Source: Saccoglossus kowalevskii
Taxonomy: Eukaryota > Hemichordata > Enteropneusta > Harrimaniidae
Assembly (NCBI RefSeq): GCF_000003605.2
Contig: NW_003135839.1
Coordinates: forward strand, 68,538 to 94,729
DNA length: 26,192 nucleotides
Direction: 5' to 3'
Shown here: one piece after another, positions 1 through 10,140 of the stretch
How positions within the stretch are numbered: position 1 is the stretch's first letter
How the letters are laid out: each line of letters starts with the position of its first letter
The notes under the pieces: model-generated
Database searches by the model: none
Seen by the model: the letters and a program-made list of their open reading frames with translations, nothing else
What the model was told of the DNA's origin: nothing
Program-made: the position numbers and the translations under genes

Positions 1-214
1 GGCTTAGTGTTCTAGGTTCTTCGCGTAATTAGGTGTTCGTATGCAAGGGATTTTTCCACACAAAACTGACGACTTCGGCCGAATTTTGTTATCGGTTGGC
101 TTAATATAACCCCAACGGACCGTATTTTTGTGAAAGATTGGTATTTTTGTCCAGATTTGTAGGAATCTGAAAAACGCGTTTCACAACTTGTCTTATATTT
201 AGTTTAATGCGTCA

Positions 215-338
215 TTCAAGATGGCGGCCCCCATATAGTAAATATCGTGTTTATTTTATTATCACGTGTGCGCCAGCTGACTGTGGTGTGCACACGAATC
301 TCGCGAGGTTCTTCTCTCCTAGTTACTGCACCTGCGCA
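215..338. promoter_or_regulatory. Putative housekeeping-type promoter motif cluster
   Basis: Three motifs common at CpG-type animal promoters fall within about 120 bp. A YY1-like core CAAGATGGCGGCC lies near 218-230, a TCTCGCGAGG element (one base from the TCTCGCGAGA motif) at 299-308, and an NRF1-type half site TGCGCA at 333-338. The ATG inside the YY1-like site opens only four codons before a stop, so it does not start a protein. No recognisable coding exon follows on either strand within the next 500 bp. The promoter reading is inferred from motif co-occurrence only. Confidence 0.3.
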
Positions 339-825
339 TCACACACATATATAATTCTTAACAACCCCAGCCTTAGTAATATTGTAACTACTGAATTGGT
401 TGTTCATTTGTACAGTACAGTTACAGCCACATAAAATCTTGCTCTGATAGTTGCATGATAACAACAGCATGTACCTAAAGAACATGGAGCCCCGGCAAAG
501 AAATCTACTTGTTCCTTGTAATACAGATCCACTGCCATTCCAGTTCCAATTCTGGGATTGCAGTTTGCAAGTACCCATACCACACTGCAAGAGAGACAAA
601 AATAAAGAGGTTATCGCTGTCAATTTATTTGTTTATTTATACCTTTCCTTTACTGTGTGTGAGGGTCGAATGAACCATGACTATGGGTGAGCAGCTAAAC
701 GACACTTGTTGTTACAAGGTTTACAGTAGAACTGATTACATTTAACCAGTGTATTAGGTCTATGTAAATAATACATGAATAGCAATCAGTAAATTTCGAT
801 CGTCAGCTTAAATGTACATCTGTCA
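339..825. other. Non-coding stretch, nothing recognised
   Basis: Two overlapping short ORFs run on opposite strands (451-690 plus, 339-623 minus). Neither shows a known domain. The plus ORF ends inside GGGTGAGC, which resembles a splice donor, but there is no homology to support an exon. Confidence 0.4.
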
Positions 826-1191
826 CTGTAACGCCATAAGTTACAGCGTGCTGTAATTTATTAATTTATATTAGGAAATGCGAATTCCAAATATGGAATA
901 ATTACGCGCGTAAGCGTCCTCTAATATTAAAAACAAACATGGCTGCCATCAGAGTTTGACCGCACTCCACACAAAGAGGTTCGCTGATTCTGTTCTAAAC
1001 ATTTTGAATTTCAGCATTCCCATGGTGTATCCTTGGAAGGAACGGATTTATAATAATAAAGTTATAACGAGAATACATCAAAGTATGCACTCAGACAGTA
1101 CGCCGTCGCATAGACCTCCGCTGTGCGTCGGTCTATACTCTAACTGTACTGCCTTCGTGCATACTTTGAGGTATCCTCGTAATAACCTCAT
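826..1191. repeat. Dispersed foldback repeat, copy 1
   Basis: This copy aligns along nearly its full length with 4424-4795. In order it holds CTGTAAC/GTTACAG (826-846) and TTACAGC/GCTGTAA mini-palindromes, a CArG box CCAAATATGG at 887-896, the perfect palindrome TTACGCGCGTAA at 902-913, a YY1-like AACATGGCTGCC near 936-948, and a long imperfect hairpin. The hairpin arms are 1061-1101 and 1146-1186 (41 nt each). An inner stem ATAGACC/GGTCTAT lies at 1110-1116 and 1130-1136. An ORF through it (956-1213) stays open in the matching frame in copy 2, but resembles no protein I know. I read it as a non-autonomous repeat or structured regulatory element. Confidence 0.8.
887..913. promoter_or_regulatory. 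CArG box plus palindrome TTACGCGCGTAA
   Basis: CCAAATATGG matches the SRF/MADS consensus CC(A/T)6GG and sits in a 16-bp near-dyad. A perfect 12-bp palindrome follows after 5 bp. Both elements and the spacing are identical in the second repeat copy (4494-4520). SRF binding is inferred from the consensus only. Confidence 0.45.
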
Positions 1192-3149
1192 AATATATTT
1201 AATATATGTATAAGTAACGCTTGGTAAAGTAACAGAGTCGCCATAGGCGCGCGTTCAAATTTCGTATGAACAAATAATGTTTCTGATTTTTTTTTTTTAC
1301 TTCTTTTCAGTTTTCGTTTTTTACACGTGCTGTAAACGTCAAACACGGCGCGGTACAAGTTCTTTATATTGTTATGAACAGGAGCTTCCGGTTAGGGGAT
1401 CTGGGAACTTCGTCTCGCTTGGCTGATAACACTTACACGTAGAGATACCAAATGAATACACATTAGTTCATTACAGATAGTCCAGCTTTACTCTTCCCAT
1501 TTCACTCCCTTTCTCTATCTTCACTTACAAAAGGTTGCAAACTCTCTATCATAAAAGTCAAGTCTCTAAGGCGTGGCAGAGTAAACATGCGATCAGCCAA
1601 TCGGTGCAGTCGTTGGCACGATCACGTGATTACCGGGGATGTGCATCACGGTTAAAGCCTTGCAAAGTTGCCACTGCTAAATACAATAAGTAAACAATCT
1701 ATTTTTCAAATTTCTGAAATATATTTGTTTATAATCTCCACGCTAAACATGCAAGTTGTTGATTCTAAACAATAGTGCAATGACGTGTGAACCGAATATG
1801 CGACCGTGAAGTCGCTATCATAACAATATCTAAAACAGTTAATCCTCTTCGATTAAGAAATCATTTCTATGCTATACATTTTAGCGGTCTACTTTAGAGA
1901 TTATCAATACGCCTGAAGCGATTAAAACGTATTTACGGCAAGTCTTAATTACTTTGTTAATAATATGAGTAACGGAAGTCCAACATGTTAATAGAATGTT
2001 TTAAAAAATAACAAATAGTCAAATAGTTGCCTTGGGTGCGATTTGGTAACACAGCTAATGAATGAGATATCAGGTCAATATTCTACGGGGAGTAGAACGT
2101 TCCCTTAAATCTGATACCGACAAGATAGAACGTATTACGAAGTATCATCATATTCTCTTCGATTTCCTCTATAGCTTGTAGGCTCGTTCGAGGGCAAGAT
2201 TTATCGCGCACGGTTATCAGTTGTACATACAGCACAAATCACTAAGCGACTACAAAGTATCGCTGTGTTTCAGAGCGAACATTCACCTGCCAAGTTGAGG
2301 AGAAATAGACACACATCTGACGGACTAGTTCTGTAATTATTACGAGACAAGCGCAGAATGAAAAGATGCAATATCACGTGACCTCCACAAACGATATATT
2401 GTTGTGACCATGATTTCAAAAATAATTTGTATTTAATTTGAACAGTACAGACAGTAAAGTTCCTTCTATAATAACAATCGACGATTAACAATTTATTCTT
2501 TCAAGAAAATGTGGTACCAACACGCCTGAACAAATAGTAACAATCAATATATAATGTATATATTTAATTATTTAACATTTTTCAGACAAAGAACTTTTAA
2601 AAGAGTGAGCTGATGTGCTACATCACATGATGTCGGCCGTGAAAACAAACCTCAAATGCTTTTGAGAAAACGTAAACATATATGGTATACATAAACTTTA
2701 TATTCATGTATCCTGTATCATGATATTTCAAACAGTATTTTCAACCTTGACGAGAATCGCCCTTGACATCCTTCATTCAATTTCCCGTGTTCATTACCTT
2801 CAGATTATCCCCGTATCTGTCTACCCAGAGAACATTAAATAAATCAATTGAAGCAATAATACCATTGGGATTATAAAATGATGTTGCCATTTGACTTTTA
2901 GATAGAGTAAATATACGATGATATGCATCTCTTCCGCGGTTAGTTTTTGTTTTTTCTACTTTAAGTGAAACTCACGGTAGAAGACAATGATTGTTGTGAT
3001 TCCCTAACAGTGGTAATTTCGATTCTTTTCACGACCACGATTCTTCCTATAAAAAAAACAGTGTACTACGTATTCAAATATTCGCATATTGCGTTCATCT
3101 CTGACCAATTCAGCTGAAAGATGCAAGATGAACGAGAACATGCCACTTT
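1192..3149. other. Gene-poor AT-rich stretch with one acceptor-like site
   Basis: No recognisable coding sequence. A strong acceptor-like tract (T-run, then TTCTTTTCAG) ends at 1310 on the plus strand and is followed by 43 open codons to a stop at 1440-1442. That peptide is not recognised. E-box palindromes ATCACGTGAT (1621-1630) and ATCACGTGAC (2373-2382) occur, at a density close to chance. The short minus ORF at 2270-2491 shows no domain. Confidence 0.4.
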
Positions 3150-3480
3150 TAATATTGTTATTCGATACTGTATATTGATGACTACATTGGACTATGATTC
3201 ACCGTGACCTTGTAGCACACAACTGAGTATTTGTTCCATAAAAAATCTCTAATACGCACGTACGCTGTTTGTTTTTTGTTTTGTTTTTTGGTACGTATTA
3301 TAACAGTCACTGCACATGCGTATTTTTCATCTAACAAATACTGCTGTGTATCCTGCAATCGCAACATTTTTGCTTTATGATAAATCATATTCCTGGATGA
3401 TTTGGTCTACAGTATGGAGAATTGAACAATGATATTAACACATATATATTTTCGTCCATATAGCATCTGATAGTAGAATA
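3150..3480. repeat. Second dispersed repeat family, copy A
   Basis: This segment shares an ordered series of blocks with 9718-10010: TTAATATTG with a following TGTAT...AATGA-type block, GTATTTGTT, a TTTTCATCT(A/T)ACAA block, an ACTG(C/T)TGTGT block, TGATTTGGTCTACAGTA (identical in both, 3399-3415), and AATATATAT...TCCATAT. Colinearity over about 300 bp shows common ancestry despite strong divergence. No terminal inverted repeat or tRNA-like head is visible, so the class is unknown. A T-rich (GTTTT)n tract at about 3268-3290 interrupts this copy. Confidence 0.6.
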
Positions 3481-3481
3481 A

Positions 3482-4364
3482 ATGTTTCCAAATAATCAAA
3501 CTCAACATCAATCCTAATTCGACTTTGTATTTATTGTTTAAGACCATTTACGTGCGCGATCTGTATACACCACGTGTGTCTCATATAGAACACAACGCAG
3601 TGCGTCGACTGTGATGATTAAGTAATTGAAATGGCAATATGTCTCTAAGTAGAGATCATACAAAACTGTGTGTACTTAGACAACATTAAATCTGTCAACA
3701 TTGACGCGAGGTCTCGCGTATTGGTGACAACATAATATGAATCTCCAATATTCACGACTGACTTATATTTGACCCTTAACTTTCCCTAACTCAGATACAA
3801 CGTGGTTTACGTTTTTAAAGATCATCTTTAATAAAGATTCATTGAGTTGGATGTACTAAAAATCTTCGAGGCTCTGGCGGATCAAGTTCTTGGCTTGGCT
3901 AGGCGTAAATATATTTTACACAGACAAGAGAAACCTTGTAGGGTGGACGCGATTGTGATTGAATTTGTCGTAGTATTACAGACTAATATCAAACATGCAC
4001 ATTGAATGCAATATAAAATTTCAGTTTTCATAAATTGTTATTAACATGTTCATTAAAACTATTACAACCAATCAACCAACTAGCCGCCTTGATCTACACT
4101 TAAAATTAGAATACAGTCATACAAGTTAATACATAAGGCATTATATTGTAATATAGCGTTATTTACTATCTGCCAGTAAATGATTTGTAATTTTGATATT
4201 ATACAATCAGTGTTTGATCGGTTGATGTCTACACATAGCCACACTGTATGATAATACATCAATACCTATCACAGTCACGCGTGTACGATGCAATTATTTG
4301 AAAAAAATGATACACTAATAATTCGTTATCCGTAGCAATCTACAAGTAATTGAACCAAATAGTC
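3482..4364. other. Non-coding stretch, nothing recognised
   Basis: AT-rich sequence without a recognisable coding exon on either strand. The minus ORF at 4080-4262 is of low complexity and shows no domain. Confidence 0.4.
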
Positions 4365-4415
4365 CAGTGAAGCCATGTATAGGTACACTCAACGGGTTCA
4401 GTGAAGCCATATATA
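4365..4415. repeat. Short direct repeat CAGTGAAGCCAT(G/A)TATA
   Basis: Two 17-nt copies at 4365-4381 and 4399-4415 differ at one base and are 34 bp apart. They lie immediately before foldback repeat copy 2. Confidence 0.6.
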
Positions 4416-4423
4416 AATATATA

Positions 4424-4795
4424 TTACAGCGTGCCGTAATTTTGCGGTATTTTACGGAGTATTTTCATTCTACCATATTAGGAAATACAAATTCCAAATA
4501 TGGAATGATTACGCGCGTAAGGAACCCCTAATAATAAAAACAAACAGTTTGACCGGACTCCACACAAAGAAATTTTGCTGATTCTGTTCTATTTTTGGGA
4601 GGGGGATTTTAGCATTCCCAATATGTATCTTTGGAAGGAAAAGATGTATAATAATACGGTTATTACGAAAATAACTCAAAGTATGCACTCAGACAGTACA
4701 CCGCCGCATCGACCTCGGCTGCGCGTCCGTCGATACATCCGCTGTACTGTCTTCGTGCATACTTTGAAGTATCCTCGTAATAACATCATATTATC
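4424..4795. repeat. Dispersed foldback repeat, copy 2
   Basis: Second copy of the repeat at 826-1191. It has the CArG box at 4494-4503, the TTACGCGCGTAA palindrome at 4509-4520, and hairpin arms at 4659-4699 and 4744-4784. The inner stem is ATCGAC/GTCGAT (4708-4713 with 4729-4734). Compared with copy 1, one base pair of this stem has changed from A-T (1112/1134) to C-G (4710/4732), a compensatory change that keeps pairing. This copy lacks the ATGGCTGCC segment and carries a different insert near 4590-4610. The overlapping plus ORF (4575-4862) is probably not a gene. Confidence 0.8.
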
Positions 4796-5280
4796 AAATG
4801 TCATGCCAATACATAATATCAAACCAATAACCACAATTCAACACAGTAATACTACGACCTAATGTAAAAATGCAAATATTGGGTTATCCAATTATGTCAT
4901 TTCAATCTAAACCAAAAGATGTTATTATGAAATACAAATACGATTCACTTGAAAGTGGACAACAGTCTTGCACACTTTCATCATGAATGCCACTACGTAT
5001 GAACGAGCTTCACACTGTGCGTTTAGCAGACCATTCTTCGTGACATTGAATTCGATCTAAAGATCGTTTTCCGAATTGATACTTTCATACACGAAATTCA
5101 AATATATATGGTCTGTATTTGTAGTGTAATGCTCATCAGTACATGGAACTATGTGGATTAATTTGGTTGAGAAAGGAATATTCCTCGGGATCAAACAATT
5201 TTAAATAAATGTCAACTTTCAAATGTTTACATTCATATAATTTAAATGCTCGTTATTACACATCGTGGTGTTCAAAATTA
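4796..5280. other. Non-coding stretch, nothing recognised
   Basis: AT-rich; no coding exon, RNA gene or repeat recognised between foldback copy 2 and the degenerate tandem repeat. Confidence 0.35.
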
Positions 5281-5379
5281 TATTTTAAATGTGCATGGTC
5301 GTATTTTAAATATTCAAGACCATGTTTTAAATGTGCTTTTTATCATTTTACATTTTTTCGTATTTTGAATATCAGAATA
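5281..5379 (+). repeat. Degenerate tandem repeat, about 21-23 bp units
   Basis: The block (T)ATTTTAAAT(G/A)T recurs at roughly 21-23 bp steps (5281, 5302, 5324 onward), with further decayed units reaching toward 5379. It gives the overlapping plus ORF (5209-5454) its repeated YFK/CFK-like residues, so that ORF is best explained as repeat and not a gene. Confidence 0.5.
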
Positions 5380-5387
5380 TATTCTAG

Positions 5388-7113
5388 ATGTTCAACTTTA
5401 CATTATATTCAGCGATTCTATTGGAGCAAGACCAGTTGTCAGTCTGTAGTATAATTAATCATACTTTGAGGTATTGCTGGTTCTTATTCGTGCAACACTT
5501 TGGCCAAGTTTCGGAATATATAATTATTTTTTGTGCGGAACTACGGAACTCTATTGCTCGTAAGCTCGTCTTCCTATCTGACAGTAATTATATTCTAGTT
5601 CTTTTCCCCAGGTTATTGCAAGTTAATATAACGCAGCTGAAGGGAAAGGTCGTTTTGGTCACGATTTCTGCAGGCGCGTTCCGCTACACAGTACCACACG
5701 GCTGGTTTGCAACAACGTGTTTCTGGAGGTAGCAGCAGTAATGTTTCGCCCGGGGAAATGGGCTCGGATTGAATCTCAAAACACCTTCAGCACCTAATCA
5801 GTAAATTGAAAATCCTAATGACACGGTTGTTTATTGTAGAGCCAAACCACTGGGTGCCTCATTTATTATGCATTACGCAATATACGCCAATGCCGTCATC
5901 CTGTACAAAGGCCCAGGCGTGTGTTCCCTGTGGTTCGTCTGTGAAGTAGAACAAAGCTTGGCTGTACGACTATGCGATCACATTGATGTCTCAGTAACAA
6001 ATAATGCCACGTGAATCACACACGTTTTTTCCAAATTGGGAGGATTCACCAGATCGGGATACACAAATATAGGTCTTGGTCAGGAGACAATAATTCGAAA
6101 CCAAAACTGTTTTCAAACCCCAAAGAAGTGCGTTGTATGCGGTACATGTGCATCTAGATGGGTTCGTACTGTTCAAAATAACATAATTTTTCATAATAGA
6201 AAATGCGGTAAAAGTCTCCTGCTTAGAAGTTATTCTCCAAAAATCGCTTAACCTAAATTAAAGCAGAGTAATGGAGAATGTATCTCTATTTGAAGATAAT
6301 CTCTATTTTGGGAGGTGCCTTGCTGAAAGAGTTGGTTCACCGAAGATGTTTCATTGAACAGCAAGTTTCAAGTATAGGGATGGAAAATACGATAAGGTGG
6401 AAATCATACAAATTTTACTTGGGTGATTACTAATTCATCATCTATCACAGTGGAACTGCAAAACATATAAATTATATGTTCATAATTATATACATACACA
6501 AAATAATATATCATATGAGACGATGGTTATGCTCATTTCTAAAAATCGAATTATTTTCATACTGTGAGCAAAAGCGAAAAATCAACCCAATTGAAATTTC
6601 GCTCACTGTTATTTAAAAAAAATGCAATAATGATAAATCAAATGTACCAGTTTTTTTATGTAAGCTAATATCAATATTGCTACTTTGTTAACATAAACAG
6701 TGAGCTATATGGCAATACTGCTGATCAGATTCTTTCCACGGTAAATTTTGTTATATTACCCATTAACGCATAAGTGAAATATTAAATTAAAGCGTTCTTT
6801 AGTGGGTAGGAGCTACCCTGAACAGCGGTAAATAGAAATTAACACAGCGTTAAACGTTATTCAAGAATCGAAGACTATTTTAAACCTTAACGTAGCTGGT
6901 GCATGTAAATTACTATGAATTGTAAAACACAATATGCTAATTGGCATACCTGGATTTCATCGCAGTGGCGAAATATCACAAAAAATACTACACTGCGAAA
7001 CGCGAATATATGAATATGCGAGTAACATGTTGCTGTGTCTAAAACAATTCTTTCATACAAGTTAAATTATTATTAATACCAACAGTAAAACAATAAACAT
7101 TAACATTTTTCCC
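5388..7113. other. Mostly non-coding; probable intron of the downstream-coded ANF-receptor gene
   Basis: On the minus strand this follows the splice donor at 7119, so the 7113-side is likely intron 1. The part at 5640-5960 is visibly less AT-rich. It holds a plus ORF (5388-5732) and a 38-codon minus ORF around 5870-5990, neither of which I recognise. A TTCTTTTCCCCAG acceptor-like site ends at 5610 on plus. I did not find the next ANF-receptor exon. Confidence 0.35.
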
Positions 7114-7119
7114 GCTCAC

Positions 7120-7347
7120 CTGAATGTATGCCCAGGAAGAAGAGCGGGATCCGCTTCAATTTTCTCGAACGCAATAGTTGTAGCACTTGCTGCAGTCTCC
7201 CAGGCAAACGAGTGTACAACCTCGGCGCCAGTAGGAACGATCAACCCCATTTTGAAGTTTCTCGCATTGACGTCTTGAATAATTCCAGATGAAGTAATGC
7301 ACAGCAAAAAATAGAAAGCATCTTTTCGATCGCAGAATAAACGCCAT
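7120..7347 (-). CDS. First coding exon of an ANF-receptor protein, probably receptor guanylyl cyclase (partial, frameshifted)
   Basis: The minus-strand peptide has MGLIVPTGAEVVHSFAW followed by an ALEKI-like helix (TTIAFEKIEADP) and LLPGHTF. This is the first beta strand and helix of the type-1 periplasmic-binding fold in natriuretic-peptide receptors and other receptor guanylyl cyclases. These single-pass membrane enzymes make cGMP on extracellular ligand binding. The exon ends CATTCAG|GTGAGC, a consensus donor at 7114-7119. The best start is the ATG at 7345-7347 (context TTAAGATGGCG). It opens a basic-then-hydrophobic signal peptide (MAFILRSKRCFLF) that is out of frame with the domain by one base. 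A run of six T (minus; 7306-7311) lies exactly between the frames, so a one-T assembly error or a recent indel is likely. If the sequence is correct, an in-frame ATG at 7410-7412 would be used, with a poorer leader. Class C GPCR or glutamate-receptor ectodomain is the alternative. Confidence 0.65.
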
Positions 7348-7700
7348 CTTAACAACAAACTCAAGTCTCGTAGATGTTTTACTCTGTGTATAACGCAGCT
7401 GTGTGGTATCACACGGCGCTATCACAGCGCCTCGTCCGTCCGGTTTCAGCTGAATGGGTGTAATGACAACACGCGGTTTCTCTATCATCCAAGCTAATTT
7501 CGCGATTGTCATAGCAACACTACTCATCTCTAAATCATATCACGTATTCAGTATCCGCACGCCCCAGAGCATCGCAGAAAGAGTCGCCCACTTTGTCTTT
7601 CTCAGAGGCTTTTGTTATATCTACTATTGTGACTATGCTACAACAAGTACACGTACACGGAGAAAGCAAATCTCACCTATGAACAACATATGATAAAGCT
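7348..7700 (-). promoter_or_regulatory. 5' flank / 5' UTR of the ANF-receptor gene
   Basis: The sequence upstream of the proposed minus-strand ATG is comparatively GC- and CpG-rich to about 7640, as expected for a promoter or first-exon region. No TATA box is evident. The minus ORF reaching 7527 is in the frame of the proposed ATG but shows no domain, and is taken as untranslated leader read through. Confidence 0.3.
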
Positions 7701-8960
7701 GCATGCAGCCTCGCCGGGGTACAAGCAAGAGCCATGCTACAAACTGCATGTATCGTTTAATTGGCTCAGATAAGCATAGTCGTGCCTGTCAGAGATGCAC
7801 TAATGTGTGTCTGTGAATCAATGAATTCATTTGGGTACCTTCTGTTTGCGATCGTTTAAAATGAACAAAACACAGAACGTGACCATATCAATCAATGTAC
7901 ACTGCCTATATATAGTTTAATTTAATGTCATCAGATCATTTGGTTGAGAAGTTTGTGAGAAAGAGATTTTTTTAAACTTTTTGTCTTGTTTGATTATTAT
8001 AATATGTCGACCATCTTAAGTGAGCAATCATAATGAGTGCGTGCAATATGAATCCACTTAGTGTAGGCCAAATATAATACCCATGTCTGTAAAAATGAAT
8101 TATAAGCAAACATTCTGTTTTTCGGTAAATCCGACAAGTCTTCAAAAGTCATGAGTGCTAAAGCTTTTATTTGTGAACTTGGTTACCTATATGCTATTAA
8201 TACTGCATTAACAAGGTTATCCATGAAACCAATATAACCGCCGAACCGGTCGACCAATTAACATTTCGAAAATCGGGTGCATCTGTTCTTCTTAGCCCCC
8301 TACCAACATATATGATTGAGAAGATTCTGTTCGGTGATTTGACAAATAAGCTCGTCATTGAGAACGAATGCTTCTGGTAATATATTGAACAACTATCAAG
8401 GACGAATATACTTGGTCACGAAATAACGCCGGAACAATAGACAGACAATCTGAATGAAAGAGTCTTTCCCAGGCCATATACCTAATCGCAATGTGAACAA
8501 ATCTTACATTTCAAACCCTATTTTTCAGAGAGGGGGAACACAGCTTACTATATTATAAACCAAAACTTGTATCATACAAAACAACATGCATTACTGTGAA
8601 AAACCAACATATTTTACATATTTAAACTCAATTATATTTTATCACTGATCCTATCGATACACTATACTATGTTATATTTCTGATTTGTAGATAATTTGGC
8701 GCTATTCATTTTCATAATTATAGGTTTACGGTGACCTTTTAATAAGTTTAACGTATGAAGCTAAAAGTTAATATTGAAAAATCTAAAAATAATTGTATAA
8801 ACGCAGTTGAAGATAAAAATAAGTAAGTGATTCATGTCATACTACAGCTATTTTGCGTCTCTCTGTGGAGTAATGCATAGCGTAGTTCGCAAAGCTACAA
8901 ATGTATTTGTTGCAAGAAAGAAACTTATTTCTAATTATGACGGCACTGATAATAATTTAG
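7701..8960. other. Non-coding stretch, nothing recognised
   Basis: AT-rich; no recognisable exon, RNA gene or long inverted repeat on either strand. The end next to the LINE fragment (8830-8960) may be further decayed LINE sequence, but I could not align it to a motif. Confidence 0.35.
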
Positions 8961-8967
8961 CTTTAAA

Positions 8968-9330
8968 ATATTTGATGGCGAAGTATTGGGCTATTAAATA
9001 AAAACGATTGTATTGAAGTTGTACATAACACATTGTGCCGTTTTATATATAAAAAAAGACCTTCAGAATCCACCAAAACTGGCAAACATAGAACTAAGAA
9101 GAATTTTAACACGTAAATACAAAAGGTGAATAAGGATCGCACAATTGAAGATGAATGGCATTTTTATATAATCTGTCAATTTTATCATGAATTGACGATG
9201 AAAACTATTCCCAGCTATTATGGTACGCTTTCGTGACTTGAATTAAACTATTTCCAAAGCGAAAAAAAATCTGTCAGAGAACGCTATATGACATTTCAAC
9301 GACCCATGTATCATACTGATCTCACAGGCG
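8968..9330 (+). mobile_element. Decayed non-LTR retrotransposon (LINE), C-terminal fragment
   Basis: Frames change several times, but an ordered set of landmarks from the region after the reverse transcriptase is visible. FDGEVLGY (8969-8992, for the usual YGSEVWGY) comes first, then NDCIEVVHNTLCRFI from about 9003, NLA-x-ELRR-like residues near 9090, then IEDEWHFYIICQFYHEL at about 9144-9194 and a PSYYG motif near 9212. The EDExHF-x3-C-x2-Y block is the conserved C-terminal zinc-knuckle-like segment of many animal LINEs. Frameshifts and a stop after GTLS show it is inactive. The RT domain itself is not seen upstream, so the copy is 5'-truncated or decayed there. Confidence 0.6.
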
Positions 9331-9717
9331 CCGTCACGCAATTAAAGCACACATCCAACAGAGAAAAGGATATCATATGACTATCATTTGAGTTGTGTAA
9401 AACGACTACCAAAATGCGCCAATATTTTATTTGAACCATGTTACTCGCTCAACATTAGGGCCAGAAGTTTAGTCGGCATTATTAATACCCATGTTGTTGT
9501 TAATGCATCTGCAAAGTTAATATTACGAATTTTTCTGTTTTTTTAAATTAATTTTAGTTTGTATTTTTTGCCGAAGCTAAAGCTCAAATTCTAAATTGTG
9601 GTCACTTAATATAAATTTACAGCCCGATTTAACTTTTATGTGATACTCAAAAACTAAATTTTCTTTTAATAAATCATAAAGTTCTTTTGACTTGCAATAT
9701 AGACAAAAATAAATAGT
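9331..9717. other. Non-coding stretch, nothing recognised
   Basis: AT-rich sequence between the LINE remnant and repeat copy B. It may include the untranslated tail of the LINE, but no poly-A tail or target-site duplication could be assigned. Confidence 0.35.
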
Positions 9718-10010
9718 ATTAATATTGGTGTCTGTTATTGTATGTTAATGAATATATTAGAAAACGAGAAAAACAAATCGCATATATAAGTATTTGTTGC
9801 GTGAAACAATGAAATTCCCAAATACGCATGTCTAATACTCGCATGCATATTAGAGATTTTGATATTTTCATCTTACAAGTCAGTACTGTTGTGTGTTCTA
9901 CAAACAAAACATTTTCAGTTTTTGATAAATAATAATCTGATTTGGTCTACAGTAACGAGTTTATTAAACGCCAATACTAAACAATATATATCGTCATCCA
10001 TATTGCGACT
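9718..10010. repeat. Second dispersed repeat family, copy B
   Basis: Aligns in the same order and orientation with 3150-3480. The most conserved block is TGATTTGGTCTACAGTA (9939-9955), followed in both copies by an A/T-rich spacer and AATATATAT...TCCATAT. This copy also contains a local duplication of (A)ATACGCATG-like sequence near 9820-9845. Short minus ORFs occur in both copies but are not similar enough to suggest a conserved protein. Confidence 0.6.
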
Positions 10011-10069
10011 TTAAGTTCTTTTTATGTGGATAAAACCCCATTAAACAAAATATATTTAACTAGATAAGG

Positions 10070-10140
10070 AAACCTATTTTATAGACGGTCAACCCGTCTT
10101 GAAACTCGAAAAGACATAAAAAATGTCACGTGACCGGAGG
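10070..10140 (-). promoter_or_regulatory. Possible minus-strand TATA box with upstream GTCACGTGAC E-box
   Basis: On the minus strand the 10-bp palindrome GTCACGTGAC (10125-10134), a bHLH-ZIP/CLEAR-type E-box, lies about 45 bp upstream of TCTATAAAATAG (near 10074-10085). A small stem AGACGG/CCGTCT (10083-10099) sits between them. No downstream coding exon is recognised, so a promoter role is speculative. Confidence 0.2.

Noticed and set aside
956-1213. ORF open in both foldback repeat copies, similar peptides
   Set aside because: The similarity is explained by DNA-level repeat identity, the ORF runs through a hairpin, and there is no family resemblance or splice support.
1621-2382. CACGTG palindromes as a regulatory cluster
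   Set aside because: Core CACGTG occurs across the window at close to the random expectation, so no clustering claim is made.
5209-5454. ORF rich in Tyr, Cys and Phe
   Set aside because: Produced by a degenerate AT-rich tandem repeat, with no start context or homology.
5459-5475. CATACTTTGAGGTAT identical to part of the foldback arm
   Set aside because: A single 15-nt match is expected about once by chance in a window this size, and flanks do not align.
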